A DNA stretch of 64,000 nt, taken from positions 34,153 to 98,152 of the forward strand of contig DUQF01000022.1 of assembly GCA_012837965.1 (NCBI GenBank), given 5' to 3'. Within the stretch, counting starts at the first letter, position 1; the number at the start of each line of letters is the position of its first letter. The position numbers were made by a program, and so were the translations under genes. This DNA comes from Clostridiales bacterium. Lineage in GTDB: Bacteria > Bacillota > Clostridia > Christensenellales > Aristaeellaceae. Below the pieces are notes generated by a model, which was not told the DNA's origin, made no database searches, and saw nothing but the letters and a program-made list of their open reading frames with translations. Below, piece after piece: positions 43,248-50,441 of the stretch.

Positions 43248-44972
43248 ATGAAGAGAAAAGAAACAAATTATTCAAGGGAACTGAATCCGCTTTCAAACAG
43301 GGCGAGGTTTATTTCGCCTCGCCAAAAAGCGGTCGGCAGGGTTTTGATTATACTTGGCGTTTTAATTACCTTAGTGGGTTTATTTGGCTGGCTTGCGGGC
43401 GACTTACAGCTAAAGCCGCTCCAGCCGCTGGCTGACCAGGTCTATCGCGCAAGAGAGATAGCCCAAAGCGCTGGTGTTCCCATATCCGGCACCTTGGACC
43501 TGCACGGTGAGGACAGCGGAGTACACCTGTACTATGCCGAGTATCAAACCCAAGAACAAAGCGGTGTATTGAACGCTGAAGACTTTGAAATCGGTTCGGG
43601 CAGGAAGACTTTAAAAGGCGAGGGAATTCAGCTGCCCGGCACCAAGGATTATGAAAACTTGGTGGTTGAAGAAACAAGTCCCGTGCAGCTTGAAAACGGG
43701 CTGACCATGTCCCGCTCTGTTAAGCTAAAGGGTGCAGGCACGGCAAGGTACCAAAGCTTAAAGCTTACCAGCGACGGCGCGGGGACCCTAACGGTATATG
43801 CCTCTTCTTCTCTTGTGGGGAAGGATTGCCGCATGGCGCTATATAGCGTCAGGGCAGGGCAGAAGGTAGCCGAGGTGAAAGCGCCCGTTATGGGCGAAGG
43901 TAAACTTGCCCCCATTGTCTTTACTTTTGACAAGGCGGATACCTACTTTCTAACCACCGAAGGTTCTTTACCTATTGCGCCGCTAAGCTTTATCATGAAT
44001 GGCGCCATTATTATCTTAATCATCGGTCTTACCCTGCTGTTTAATGGTATTATGCTGTTAATACAAAAATGGGAAGACATGAAGGATTTGTTCTGTGTAG
44101 AACCTGCGTTAATATTTTTCTTGCTGTTTGTTTACTATCCGGTTATTGATATGGTACGTATTTCTTTCACGGATATGAGTATTCTGACAACCGGCAGGCA
44201 ACAATTTGTTGGGCTTGCCAATTACAATTGGCTCTTTAACCAATCGGGCGCAAAATACTTTTGGGAATCTCTTCGCGTTACAGCAACCTACATGTTCTGG
44301 GAAGTGACCATTACCTTGGTTGGCGGCATGCTGCTTGCGCTTTTGTTTAATCGCCTGTCACGGGCTTTTAACTTTATGCGCGCCGCAGTCTTTGTGCCCA
44401 AGTATATTGCGGTATCCACCAGCGCTGTGGTCTTTATGTGGATTCTTTACAGTCCCGCAGCCGCGGGCGCCAGCCAAACGGAGGGCATCCTCAACTACGC
44501 TCTGTCCTTATTTGGTATTCAGGGTCCCAGGTGGCTCATTGACGCCGACACCGCCCTGACAGGCGTATTGGTCCTGACTTCTTGGCGTGTGGTTGGCTAC
44601 GCGATGATGATTTACCTTTCCGCCATGCAAGGCATCCCGCAGGATTACTATGAAGCCGCCCGCATTGACGGGGCGGATGGTGTGCACCAGTTCCGCTACA
44701 TTACCGTACCGCTTCTTGCGCCCACGACGCTGTTCCTGTTTGTTACAACCTTTATCGCCTCAATGAAGGTGTTCCAGAGTATTGACGTTATGACTGGCGG
44801 CGGACCGGGCCGTGCCACCAACGTAATGGTTCAGTGGATTTACAACCTAACGTTTAAGGACTTCCGAACGGCAAGAGGCGCAGCGGTATCTGTTATTTTC
44901 TTTGTCATCTTGCTTGTGTGCACGGTGGCGACGATGAAGTATTCAAGGAAGAGTGTGAACTATGATGCGTAA
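43248..44972 (+). CDS. Carbohydrate ABC permease with N-terminal ectodomain
   Basis: 574 residues, nearly twice the usual UgpA/MalF-type length. Residues about 29-50 form an extra membrane helix, about 51-245 an outside beta-rich domain (GTLTVYASSS..., IVFTFDKADTYFLTTEG) resembling the beta-sandwich seen on some pectate lyases, then another helix (246-270). The canonical six-helix permease begins near residue 285, with its EAA loop EAARIDGADGVHQF. AAAGGAGA precedes the ATG at 43248; the frame is open 54 bases upstream without a site. The ectodomain is placed where it could meet the binding protein or ligand. Confidence 0.85.
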   Translation: MKRKETNYSRELNPLSNRARFISPRQKAVGRVLIILGVLITLVGLFGWLAGDLQLKPLQPLADQVYRAREIAQSAGVPISGTLDLHGEDSGVHLYYAEYQTQEQSGVLNAEDFEIGSGRKTLKGEGIQLPGTKDYENLVVEETSPVQLENGLTMSRSVKLKGAGTARYQSLKLTSDGAGTLTVYASSSLVGKDCRMALYSVRAGQKVAEVKAPVMGEGKLAPIVFTFDKADTYFLTTEGSLPIAPLSFIMNGAIIILIIGLTLLFNGIMLLIQKWEDMKDLFCVEPALIFFLLFVYYPVIDMVRISFTDMSILTTGRQQFVGLANYNWLFNQSGAKYFWESLRVTATYMFWEVTITLVGGMLLALLFNRLSRAFNFMRAAVFVPKYIAVSTSAVVFMWILYSPAAAGASQTEGILNYALSLFGIQGPRWLIDADTALTGVLVLTSWRVVGYAMMIYLSAMQGIPQDYYEAARIDGADGVHQFRYITVPLLAPTTLFLFVTTFIASMKVFQSIDVMTGGGPGRATNVMVQWIYNLTFKDFRTARGAAVSVIFFVILLVCTVATMKYSRKSVNYDA

Positions 44973-46371
44973 TCAACAAACCAAGTTTAGCGCCAACAAG
45001 AGGGTGGGACTGACATTGATAGCTATTGGCGTTGTCCTCTTGGTTGCGGCGTTTATTTCGGTACCCTTTCAGTGGGGCAAGGGAATCAGGCAGATACTGC
45101 TCATCGGAGGCTTTGCTTCCTTCCTTGTTGCCGCGCCACTTATGTGGAAAAAGGGGCTTGCGAATATCCGATCCGGCAAGGCCATGCCGGGAAGTCTGTT
45201 GAGGATACGGCAAAGCGGTTCTTTTGACTTTTTGGTTTTATTCTTAGCAATTGGGCTTTTGCTGCTTGTTCTTGGAGGAGTGGGTAAGGTTTCTTATCAA
45301 GCCACCTTGGATAAACACATAGAGCTTGCGGGTATGGAGGGTAAAATTGCCACCTTGGAAGAAGCAAGGAGGAATTCCGCGTTTATTGAATATAATTTTA
45401 CGCAGGATTTACATACTCTTTCCAAGAATTATAATGGTTTTTTTCTTGCAGGAGCGGTTATTCTTGCGTTCGTGATAATATGCCTGTTATATATACGCTT
45501 CGTTTCGCCCATTGTAGCGGCAGATGATTCATTGCGTGCGGCGCACAGCCTCTGCCGCAGGTCAGGGCAGACAGTAGTCGCTGTTTTTGTAACGCTTATC
45601 ATGATTTTCCCCATTTGTTGGATGATTATTTCATCCTTTAAGACCAGCCCTGAATTGCTTGCCAGCGTACCTACGCTTTGGCCTAAAAAATTTGTTTGGG
45701 AAAACTACCCCAATGTCATTAAACGCGCGCCCTTTGACCGCTACCTTATCAATACGCTGGTAACAACTTGTGTGATTATGCTAACCGAAGTGACTTTTGG
45801 CGTGCTTGCCGCTTACGGCTTTTCCAAGGGCACGTTTAAAGGCCAGAACATCCTGTTCATGCTGGTGCTTGGCGCTCTGATGGTACCCATTCAGGTAACC
45901 TTTGTGCCTATCTATGTTTTGATTGCCCGCCTTAACGCCATTGATACCTACCTTGGCGTTATACTACCAAGCATGGTCAGCGCCTACTTTATTTTCATGC
46001 TCCGGCAGAATTTTATGGCTGTTGACGATAGCTACATTGAGGCCGGAAAGCTGGATGGCATGGGCAGATTCGGTACTATCATCCACGTGCTTTGTCCCAT
46101 GTGCATGCCTACGTTGATTACTGTGAGCATCATCTCGTTCATCAACGGCTGGAACAGCTATTTCTGGCCCAAGATGGTCACCAAAACGGCGGCCAGCCGC
46201 ACGATTGCCGTAGGTGTTCAGCAACTGAAAAACACCTTCGCCGGACAGGAAGTATCCAACTACAATGAAATTATGGCCGGCGCCGTGATGGCTATTGTAC
46301 CTATTGTTGTTTTGTTCCTGTTCCTTCAGAAATATATCATGACGGGCATGAGCAAGGCGGCCATGAAATAA
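44962..46371 (+). CDS. Carbohydrate ABC permease (UgpE/MalG type) with N-terminal extension
   Basis: 469 residues against about 280 normally. The first 190 residues hold about four extra hydrophobic helices with a short loop (KVSYQATLDKHIEL...) between the third and fourth. The canonical permease starts near VVAVFVTLIMIFPICWM and has the EAA loop EAGKLDGMGRFGTI. Starts 11 bases inside the end of the other permease gene, so the two are made together. No ATPase gene is present; a shared MsmX/UgpC-type ATPase encoded elsewhere is the usual solution. Confidence 0.88.
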   Translation: MMRNQQTKFSANKRVGLTLIAIGVVLLVAAFISVPFQWGKGIRQILLIGGFASFLVAAPLMWKKGLANIRSGKAMPGSLLRIRQSGSFDFLVLFLAIGLLLLVLGGVGKVSYQATLDKHIELAGMEGKIATLEEARRNSAFIEYNFTQDLHTLSKNYNGFFLAGAVILAFVIICLLYIRFVSPIVAADDSLRAAHSLCRRSGQTVVAVFVTLIMIFPICWMIISSFKTSPELLASVPTLWPKKFVWENYPNVIKRAPFDRYLINTLVTTCVIMLTEVTFGVLAAYGFSKGTFKGQNILFMLVLGALMVPIQVTFVPIYVLIARLNAIDTYLGVILPSMVSAYFIFMLRQNFMAVDDSYIEAGKLDGMGRFGTIIHVLCPMCMPTLITVSIISFINGWNSYFWPKMVTKTAASRTIAVGVQQLKNTFAGQEVSNYNEIMAGAVMAIVPIVVLFLFLQKYIMTGMSKAAMK

Positions 46372-46410
46372 ACCTAAATCAACGCTTAACGACATAACCG
46401 GAGGCTTACA

Positions 46411-47355
46411 ATGCTGAAGAGATGCGCCGCTTTATTACTTGCGCTTATATTATTCCTATCCATAGGCCTTGCCGCAGGGGAAGGCTATGATCAGGTTTTT
46501 GACCCTGCTAAAGACGAGGGACAGTTTGTCATTCGCTTTCTTTGGCTGGGTGAAAAGACCGCCAAGGATAAGCCCGGTGATTGCATGATTCTAAAATCGC
46601 CCGATGGTAAGGTCATGGTACTGGATGCCGGGCATCCCGACGCCGTATCCTATGTAACGGAGGCTTTGGATACGCTTGACATTACCCGCATTGACTACCT
46701 TGTGGCGTCGCACCCGCATATTGACCATATCGGCGGTTTTCCGGTATTAATCGAAAATTACGAGATTGGCGCCATGTACACAAGCCCGTTGACATACGGG
46801 GCGTCTTCCTACTACCATGCCTATTTAACGGCAGCGCAGGAAAAAAGGCTTGAGCATATTATCCTGCACGAAGGTGACACTTTTATGTTCGGAAACGAAA
46901 TTGAGGTTAAAGTATTTAACCCGCCGGAAGAAATACCATACCCCAAGGACTATGGAACGGGTTCAACCCAGTTTATCAACGACCACTCCCTGGCTATGAA
47001 ATTTACCTATGGAACCCGCTCTCTGATGCTGGCAGGCGACCTGTATGTGGGGGGCGAACGGGCGGTGGTTGACCGCTGGGGAGATGAACTTTCAAGCGAC
47101 TTTATGAAAGCCAACCATCACGGCTCAAACACCTCATCGTCTTCCGCGTGGCGCAAGACAGTCGGGCCGAAGATCACTTTTATCACAAGCGAAACTATTG
47201 AAGACCTGAGCCTTACCAGAAAGTTCACCAGAAACGGCCAGCAAATGTACCATACCCTGCTTGATGGTTGCGTTCGCCTTGCAATTGATGAGGCTGGAAA
47301 TTACGAAGTGACTACCGAAAAAGTACGTACGAGCACAATGTTTGATAGCAATTAA
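46411..47355 (+). CDS. Secreted metallo-beta-lactamase-fold hydrolase (ComEC C-domain-like)
   Basis: 314 residues. Signal peptide LLLALILFLSIGLAA followed by an MBL domain with HPHIDHIGG (metal HxHxDH), LAGDLY and NHHGSNTS, the arrangement seen in the ComEC C-terminal domain and in secreted relatives. The pattern suggests phosphodiester or similar hydrolysis outside the cell. GGAGG precedes the ATG. It lies 39 bases after the permease and ends at a terminator, so it belongs to this operon. An outside phosphodiesterase would fit a glycerophosphodiester or nucleic-acid scavenging role. Confidence 0.8.
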   Translation: MLKRCAALLLALILFLSIGLAAGEGYDQVFDPAKDEGQFVIRFLWLGEKTAKDKPGDCMILKSPDGKVMVLDAGHPDAVSYVTEALDTLDITRIDYLVASHPHIDHIGGFPVLIENYEIGAMYTSPLTYGASSYYHAYLTAAQEKRLEHIILHEGDTFMFGNEIEVKVFNPPEEIPYPKDYGTGSTQFINDHSLAMKFTYGTRSLMLAGDLYVGGERAVVDRWGDELSSDFMKANHHGSNTSSSSAWRKTVGPKITFITSETIEDLSLTRKFTRNGQQMYHTLLDGCVRLAIDEAGNYEVTTEKVRTSTMFDSN

Positions 47356-47380
47356 GTACAGGCTTATACTAAGAAAAAAG

Positions 47381-47417
47381 AATGACCGTATCTCTTTTTA
47401 AGGGAGCGGTCATTTTG
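47381..47417 (+). terminator. Terminator of the ABC importer operon
   Basis: AATGACCG (47381-47388) pairs with CGGTCATT (47407-47414), with additional inner pairing, followed by TTGTTG. It lies 26 bases past the MBL stop. Confidence 0.7.
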
Positions 47418-47443
47418 TTGTGGGCTAAAACGCACAAAAAAAC

Positions 47444-47476
47444 ACAAAAAAACACCAAGATTGTATCAGCTTGGTG
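47444..47476 (-). terminator. Terminator of tRNA-Ser
   Basis: On the minus strand CACCAAG, a 10-base loop and CTTGGTG are followed by TTTTTTTG, directly after the tRNA gene. Confidence 0.85.
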
Positions 47477-47482
47477 CTTTCC

Positions 47483-47573
47483 TGGCGGAGAGTTAGGGAT
47501 TTGAACCCTAGAGACGCTATCAACGCCTACACGATTTCCAGTCGTGCGCCTTCGACCACTCAGCCAACTCTCC
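47483..47573 (-). tRNA. tRNA-Ser(GGA)
   Basis: The minus strand folds as a class II tRNA: acceptor GGAGAGT/ACTCTCC, D-arm GGCTGAGTGGTCGAAGGC, anticodon loop CTGGAAA with anticodon GGA, a long variable arm, T-arm TAGGG TTCAAAT CCCTA, discriminator G and encoded CCA. The long variable arm and anticodon fix it as serine, reading UCC/UCU codons. It has its own promoter (47586-47615) and terminator. Confidence 0.97.
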
Positions 47574-47585
47574 TCACGAGAAAAA

Positions 47586-47615
47586 ACTATACCATAAATA
47601 GGTGAATGCTGTCAA
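47586..47615 (-). promoter_or_regulatory. Promoter of tRNA-Ser
   Basis: Minus strand TTGACA (47615-47610, perfect), 18 bases, TATAGT (47591-47586), 12 bases upstream of the mature 5' end. Confidence 0.75.
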
Positions 47616-47623
47616 TCTTTTTG

Positions 47624-47653
47624 ACAAAAAAACGCCCCGCCAAAAGGCAGGGC
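47624..47653 (-). terminator. Terminator of the rplJ-rplL operon
   Basis: GCCCTGCC-TTTT-GGCGGGGC followed by GTTTTTTT on the minus strand, 18 bases past the rplL stop. Confidence 0.9.
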
Positions 47654-47670
47654 ATTGAAATTGAAAGCTA

Positions 47671-48039
47671 TTACTTAATTTGGATTTCGGCGCCGACTTC
47701 TTCGAACTGAGCCTTGATCTTTTCAGCTTCTTCCTTGGTGACACCTTCCCTAAGGGTCTTGGGCGCGGATTCGACAAAGGCTTTCGCGTCGGCCAGGCCA
47801 AGGCCGGAAACGACTTCACGCACAGCCTTGATAACCTTGATTTTCTGGGCGCCTGCGCTGGCAAGAATAACGTCGAACTCGGTCTGCTCTTCAGCGGCGG
47901 CGGCGGGAGCATCGGCGGCGGCAACGGCCACGGGGGCGGCGGCGGACACGCCAAATTTTTCTTCTAAGGCCTTGACCAGATCGGCCAGCTCTAAAACGGT
48001 CATGCTTTCAATAGCAGCAATAATTTCTTCACGGTTCAT
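47671..48039 (-). CDS. rplL: 50S ribosomal protein L7/L12
   Basis: 122 residues. Forms the ribosomal stalk that recruits translation GTPases. N-terminal dimerisation helix ([17 protein letters not shown]), a flexible Ala-rich hinge ([13 protein letters not shown]) and the globular C-domain ([20 protein letters not shown]). The ATG at 48039 has GGAGG 8 bases before it. It follows rplJ at 36 bases and ends at a terminator, so L10 and L12 are the whole unit, separated from rplKA and rpoBC which usually flank them but are not adjacent here. Confidence 0.97.
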   Translation of the reverse strand: MNREEIIAAIESMTVLELADLVKALEEKFGVSAAAPVAVAAADAPAAAAEEQTEFDVILASAGAQKIKVIKAVREVVSGLGLADAKAFVESAPKTLREGVTKEEAEKIKAQFEEVGAEIQIK

Positions 48040-48075
48040 GAATGAATCCTCCATATTTTTTAATAGTGTAGCCTT

Positions 48076-48579
48076 TTAGGCGGCTTCTTCCTTTTGCTTG
48101 CGGATGCCGTCAAGCACATAAACCAGAGAACGCGGTACGGCGCTAAGTCCAAAGACGAAGCCGGCGATAAGCTGTTCTCGGCCGGGCAGCTTGGCAAGGC
48201 GTTGAATGTTGGCAAGGTCGGTTACTTCGCCGTAGAGAATGCCGCCCTTGATGGCCATCTTATTGGCGTTTTCTTTCTTTTCGTCGATGAATTCGGAAAC
48301 GATTTTGGCGGGGCTGACGGCATCGCCAAAGGCGAAAGCGGAGGGCCCAGCGAGCTGGTCTTCAAGCCCTTTGATTTCCAAGTCTTCAAGCGCACGGCGC
48401 ACGAGGGTGTTTTTGTACACCACGTAGTCTACGTTTGCGTCACGGAACTTGTTGCGCAGTTTGGTGATTTGCTCCACCGTGATGCCCGTGTAGCTGACCA
48501 TGACCATGCTTTCGTTGTCCTTAATCTTTTGCTTGATTTCTTCAACGGTTTGCTTTTTGATGTCTAAGTTATTTCCCAC
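48076..48579 (-). CDS. rplJ: 50S ribosomal protein L10
   Basis: 167 residues. Anchors the L12 stalk to 23S rRNA and, in Firmicutes, represses its own operon by binding the leader RNA. Conserved phrases: YTGITVEQITKLRNKFR, YKNTLVRRAL, GPSAFAFG, IKGGILYGE. GTG start at 48579 with AGGTG 7 bases upstream. The preceding 230 bases hold the L10 leader and an attenuator hairpin. Confidence 0.97.
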   Translation of the reverse strand: MGNNLDIKKQTVEEIKQKIKDNESMVMVSYTGITVEQITKLRNKFRDANVDYVVYKNTLVRRALEDLEIKGLEDQLAGPSAFAFGDAVSPAKIVSEFIDEKKENANKMAIKGGILYGEVTDLANIQRLAKLPGREQLIAGFVFGLSAVPRSLVYVLDGIRKQKEEAA

Positions 48580-48602
48580 TACATTTCACCTGCTTTCCGG
48601 CT

Positions 48603-48636
48603 GTAAAGTAGAAACCCTTGCGCTTGGGCGCAAGGG
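48603..48636 (-). terminator. Attenuator hairpin ahead of rplJ
   Basis: CCCTTGCG-CCCAAG-CGCAAGGG on the minus strand followed by TTTCTACTTT. It lies between the L10 leader and the rplJ start, where L10 binding could favour termination. Confidence 0.65.
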
Positions 48637-48655
48637 CAACAAAACATTGCGTATC

Positions 48656-48812
48656 TTGCACCTCGGCTGGCGGCGATTGCCTTTAAACGAATAAACGCAT
48701 CAGAAAGGGAGAACGCCCCTGAAAGGGAGAAATACCCCTAAAGGAGGGCAATGCCCTTGAAACGAATAATCGCACCTGCTGTCTTCGGCGTAGGCTTCAA
48801 AAGCCGAGGCAA
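48656..48812 (-). ncRNA. L10 leader RNA (ribosomal protein autoregulatory element)
   Basis: On the minus strand the conserved CCGAAGACAGCAGGTGCGA and, downstream, CAGCCGAGGTGCAAG are those of the Firmicutes L10 leader. The ends pair (TTGCCTCGGC with GCCGAGGTGCAA), closing the element. L10(L12)4 binding here is known in the family to repress rplJ-rplL. Between the two conserved parts lies an unusual insertion (48685-48769) of three tandem 18-19-base units, each a small hairpin, bracketed by AAACGAATAA copies. Confidence 0.7.
48703..48758. repeat. Three tandem 18-19-base hairpin repeats in the L10 leader
   Basis: Units begin at 48703, 48721 and 48740 and share the plan (G)AAAGGGAG-n-CCCCT; each can fold on itself. 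The block is flanked by the direct repeat AAACGAATAA at 48685-48694 and 48760-48769, which suggests duplication or insertion. Confidence 0.65.
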
Positions 48813-48840
48813 TGGTACCATAAGGTTTTCCTTCTGTCAA
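48812..48840 (-). promoter_or_regulatory. Candidate promoter of rplJ-rplL
   Basis: Minus strand TTGACA (48840-48835, perfect), 17 bases, TACCAT (48817-48812). Transcription would begin near 48805, which trims the outermost base pairs of the leader stem; the true start could lie slightly upstream. Confidence 0.5.
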
Positions 48841-48843
48841 GCC

Positions 48844-48872
48844 TTGCAACAATGAATTGCCTTGCCTATAAT
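48844..48872 (+). promoter_or_regulatory. Promoter of the walJ gene
   Basis: TTGCAA (48844-48849), 17 bases, TATAAT (48867-48872), about 28 bases before the GTG start. It is back to back with the rplJ promoter. Confidence 0.75.
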
Positions 48873-48899
48873 AGGGTATAGAAAGTTTGAGGTATTTTT

Positions 48900-49703
48900 G
48901 TGTCTTTTTCATTGATTTCTTTATCGTCGTCATCTTCTGGCAATGCCACCTACGTTCAGGCGGGCAAGTCTAAGATATTGGTCGATGCGGGCCTAAGCGG
49001 CAAGAAGTTGACCTGTTTATTGCATGAAGTGGGCGCATCAGCCCATGAGCTGGATGCCATATTAGTGACCCACGAGCATGTGGACCATGTGCGGGGCGCA
49101 GCGGTTTTATCAAACAGATTTGGTATACCGGTGTACGCAACGGGCGGCACCTTTAAGGGCATGGAACAGGGCAAGCGCAGCATTGCACAAAATAGGCGCA
49201 TTGAAATTGAGCCGGACGTGGGCTTTATTATTGGCGACTGTATGATTGACCCCTTACCCATACCGCACGATGCCAACCAGCCGGTGGCGTTCAGATTATC
49301 TTACAGGGGGGCAAGCGTTGCGGTGGTTACCGACCTTGGACACTGCTCGAATAAGTTGCTTGAAAAATTAGCGGGTGTTGATGTCTTGCTTTTAGAAAGC
49401 AACTATAACCCACAACTGCTGCTGGATAATCCCCGCTACCCGAGTGTTTTGAAACGCAGAATTCAAGGGCGTAAAGGACATTTGAGCAATGAAAACTGTG
49501 CCAACGCCCTGTATGAATTGCAGCGTCTGGGCACCAAGTACGCTCTGCTTGGGCATCTAAGCAAGGAAAACAACCGACCGGAATTGGCCATTGAAGAGGT
49601 AAGCCGGGCGCTGTGCAATAAGGGCGTGCGATTGAGTGAGCGTCTGCACCTTGATTTGTGCCACCCCGACCGCCCTAGCGCCCGATACGCTTTGAATGTA
49701 TGA
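48900..49703 (+). CDS. walJ: MBL-fold hydrolase WalJ/YycJ family
   Basis: 267 residues. Metallo-beta-lactamase fold with THEHVDHVRG and later DLGHCSN and GHLSKENN. The family (WalJ/YycJ) is linked in Bacillus to the WalRK wall-stress system and to coordinating DNA replication with division, possibly as a 5'-3' exonuclease. Here it is not beside walRK. GTG start with TTGAGG 7 bases ahead. First gene of a plus-strand run ending in rsmG. Confidence 0.88.
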   Translation: MSFSLISLSSSSSGNATYVQAGKSKILVDAGLSGKKLTCLLHEVGASAHELDAILVTHEHVDHVRGAAVLSNRFGIPVYATGGTFKGMEQGKRSIAQNRRIEIEPDVGFIIGDCMIDPLPIPHDANQPVAFRLSYRGASVAVVTDLGHCSNKLLEKLAGVDVLLLESNYNPQLLLDNPRYPSVLKRRIQGRKGHLSNENCANALYELQRLGTKYALLGHLSKENNRPELAIEEVSRALCNKGVRLSERLHLDLCHPDRPSARYALNV

Positions 49704-49739
49704 GGAAAATCTGGTTTATTATTATGAGGAGGAAAAAAC

Positions 49740-50441
49740 ATGCGACTGACTGTGCTTGGCTGTAGCGGCCCCTGGCCCGACCCCAATGGAGCCTGTTCGG
49801 GGTATTTGGTAACTTATGGCGAGCATTCCTTACTGCTTGATATGGGGAGCGGTGTTCTTTCTCGCCTGCTTCGCTATCAGGCGCCCGAGGAGCTGGACGG
49901 GGTGCTGCTGAGTCACTGGCATCATGACCATGCAAGCGACCTGCTGGTGTACCAATATTATTTGGAGCAGCATCGGGGCAATCCGCCAATCTATGCGCCG
50001 CTTGATGAGCACCCCTTAAGGAATCTTTGCGGGGCGCTGAACCTGCAAGATTTACATGATGCCGGAAAGCTTGGGCCGTTTGCCTTGAACGTCTGTCCCG
50101 TTGAGCATTCCGTACCCACCTACGCTTGGAAGGTGCAGGCTGGTGGAAAAACCTTGGTCTATACGGGCGATGTGAGCAAAATAACAGATAGCCTCGTTGG
50201 TTTTGCGCACGATGCAGATTTGCTCATTTGCGACGCCGCTTTTTTGTCTGCTGATTGGCATGAAGGTATGCCTCATCTTTCTGCCAAGATGGCGGGGGAG
50301 CTTGCCAAAACCACCAAGGGCGCTCATTTGCTAATCAGCCACTATTCACCCAAGCAATCGCAGAGGGATTTGCTAAGCGATGCCAGATCCGTTTATCCTA
50401 AGGTAACGCTTGCTACTGCGGGCTTGCGGCTCAGTGTATAG
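49740..50441 (+). CDS. MBL-fold hydrolase (RNase Z/YhfI-like)
   Basis: 233 residues. MBL motifs SHWHHDHASD (HxHxDH), VEHSVPTYAW, YTGDVSK and ISHYSP. The short length and GCSGPWPDPNGACSGYLV start match the YhfI-like group related to RNase Z and cyclic-nucleotide phosphodiesterases; the specific substrate is unknown. GAGGAGG precedes the ATG. Its end overlaps the comEC start. Confidence 0.82.
   Translation: MRLTVLGCSGPWPDPNGACSGYLVTYGEHSLLLDMGSGVLSRLLRYQAPEELDGVLLSHWHHDHASDLLVYQYYLEQHRGNPPIYAPLDEHPLRNLCGALNLQDLHDAGKLGPFALNVCPVEHSVPTYAWKVQAGGKTLVYTGDVSKITDSLVGFAHDADLLICDAAFLSADWHEGMPHLSAKMAGELAKTTKGAHLLISHYSPKQSQRDLLSDARSVYPKVTLATAGLRLSV

Noticed and set aside
48703..48758. Tandem repeats as a small CRISPR array
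   Set aside because: Units are contiguous without spacers and lie inside the L10 leader.
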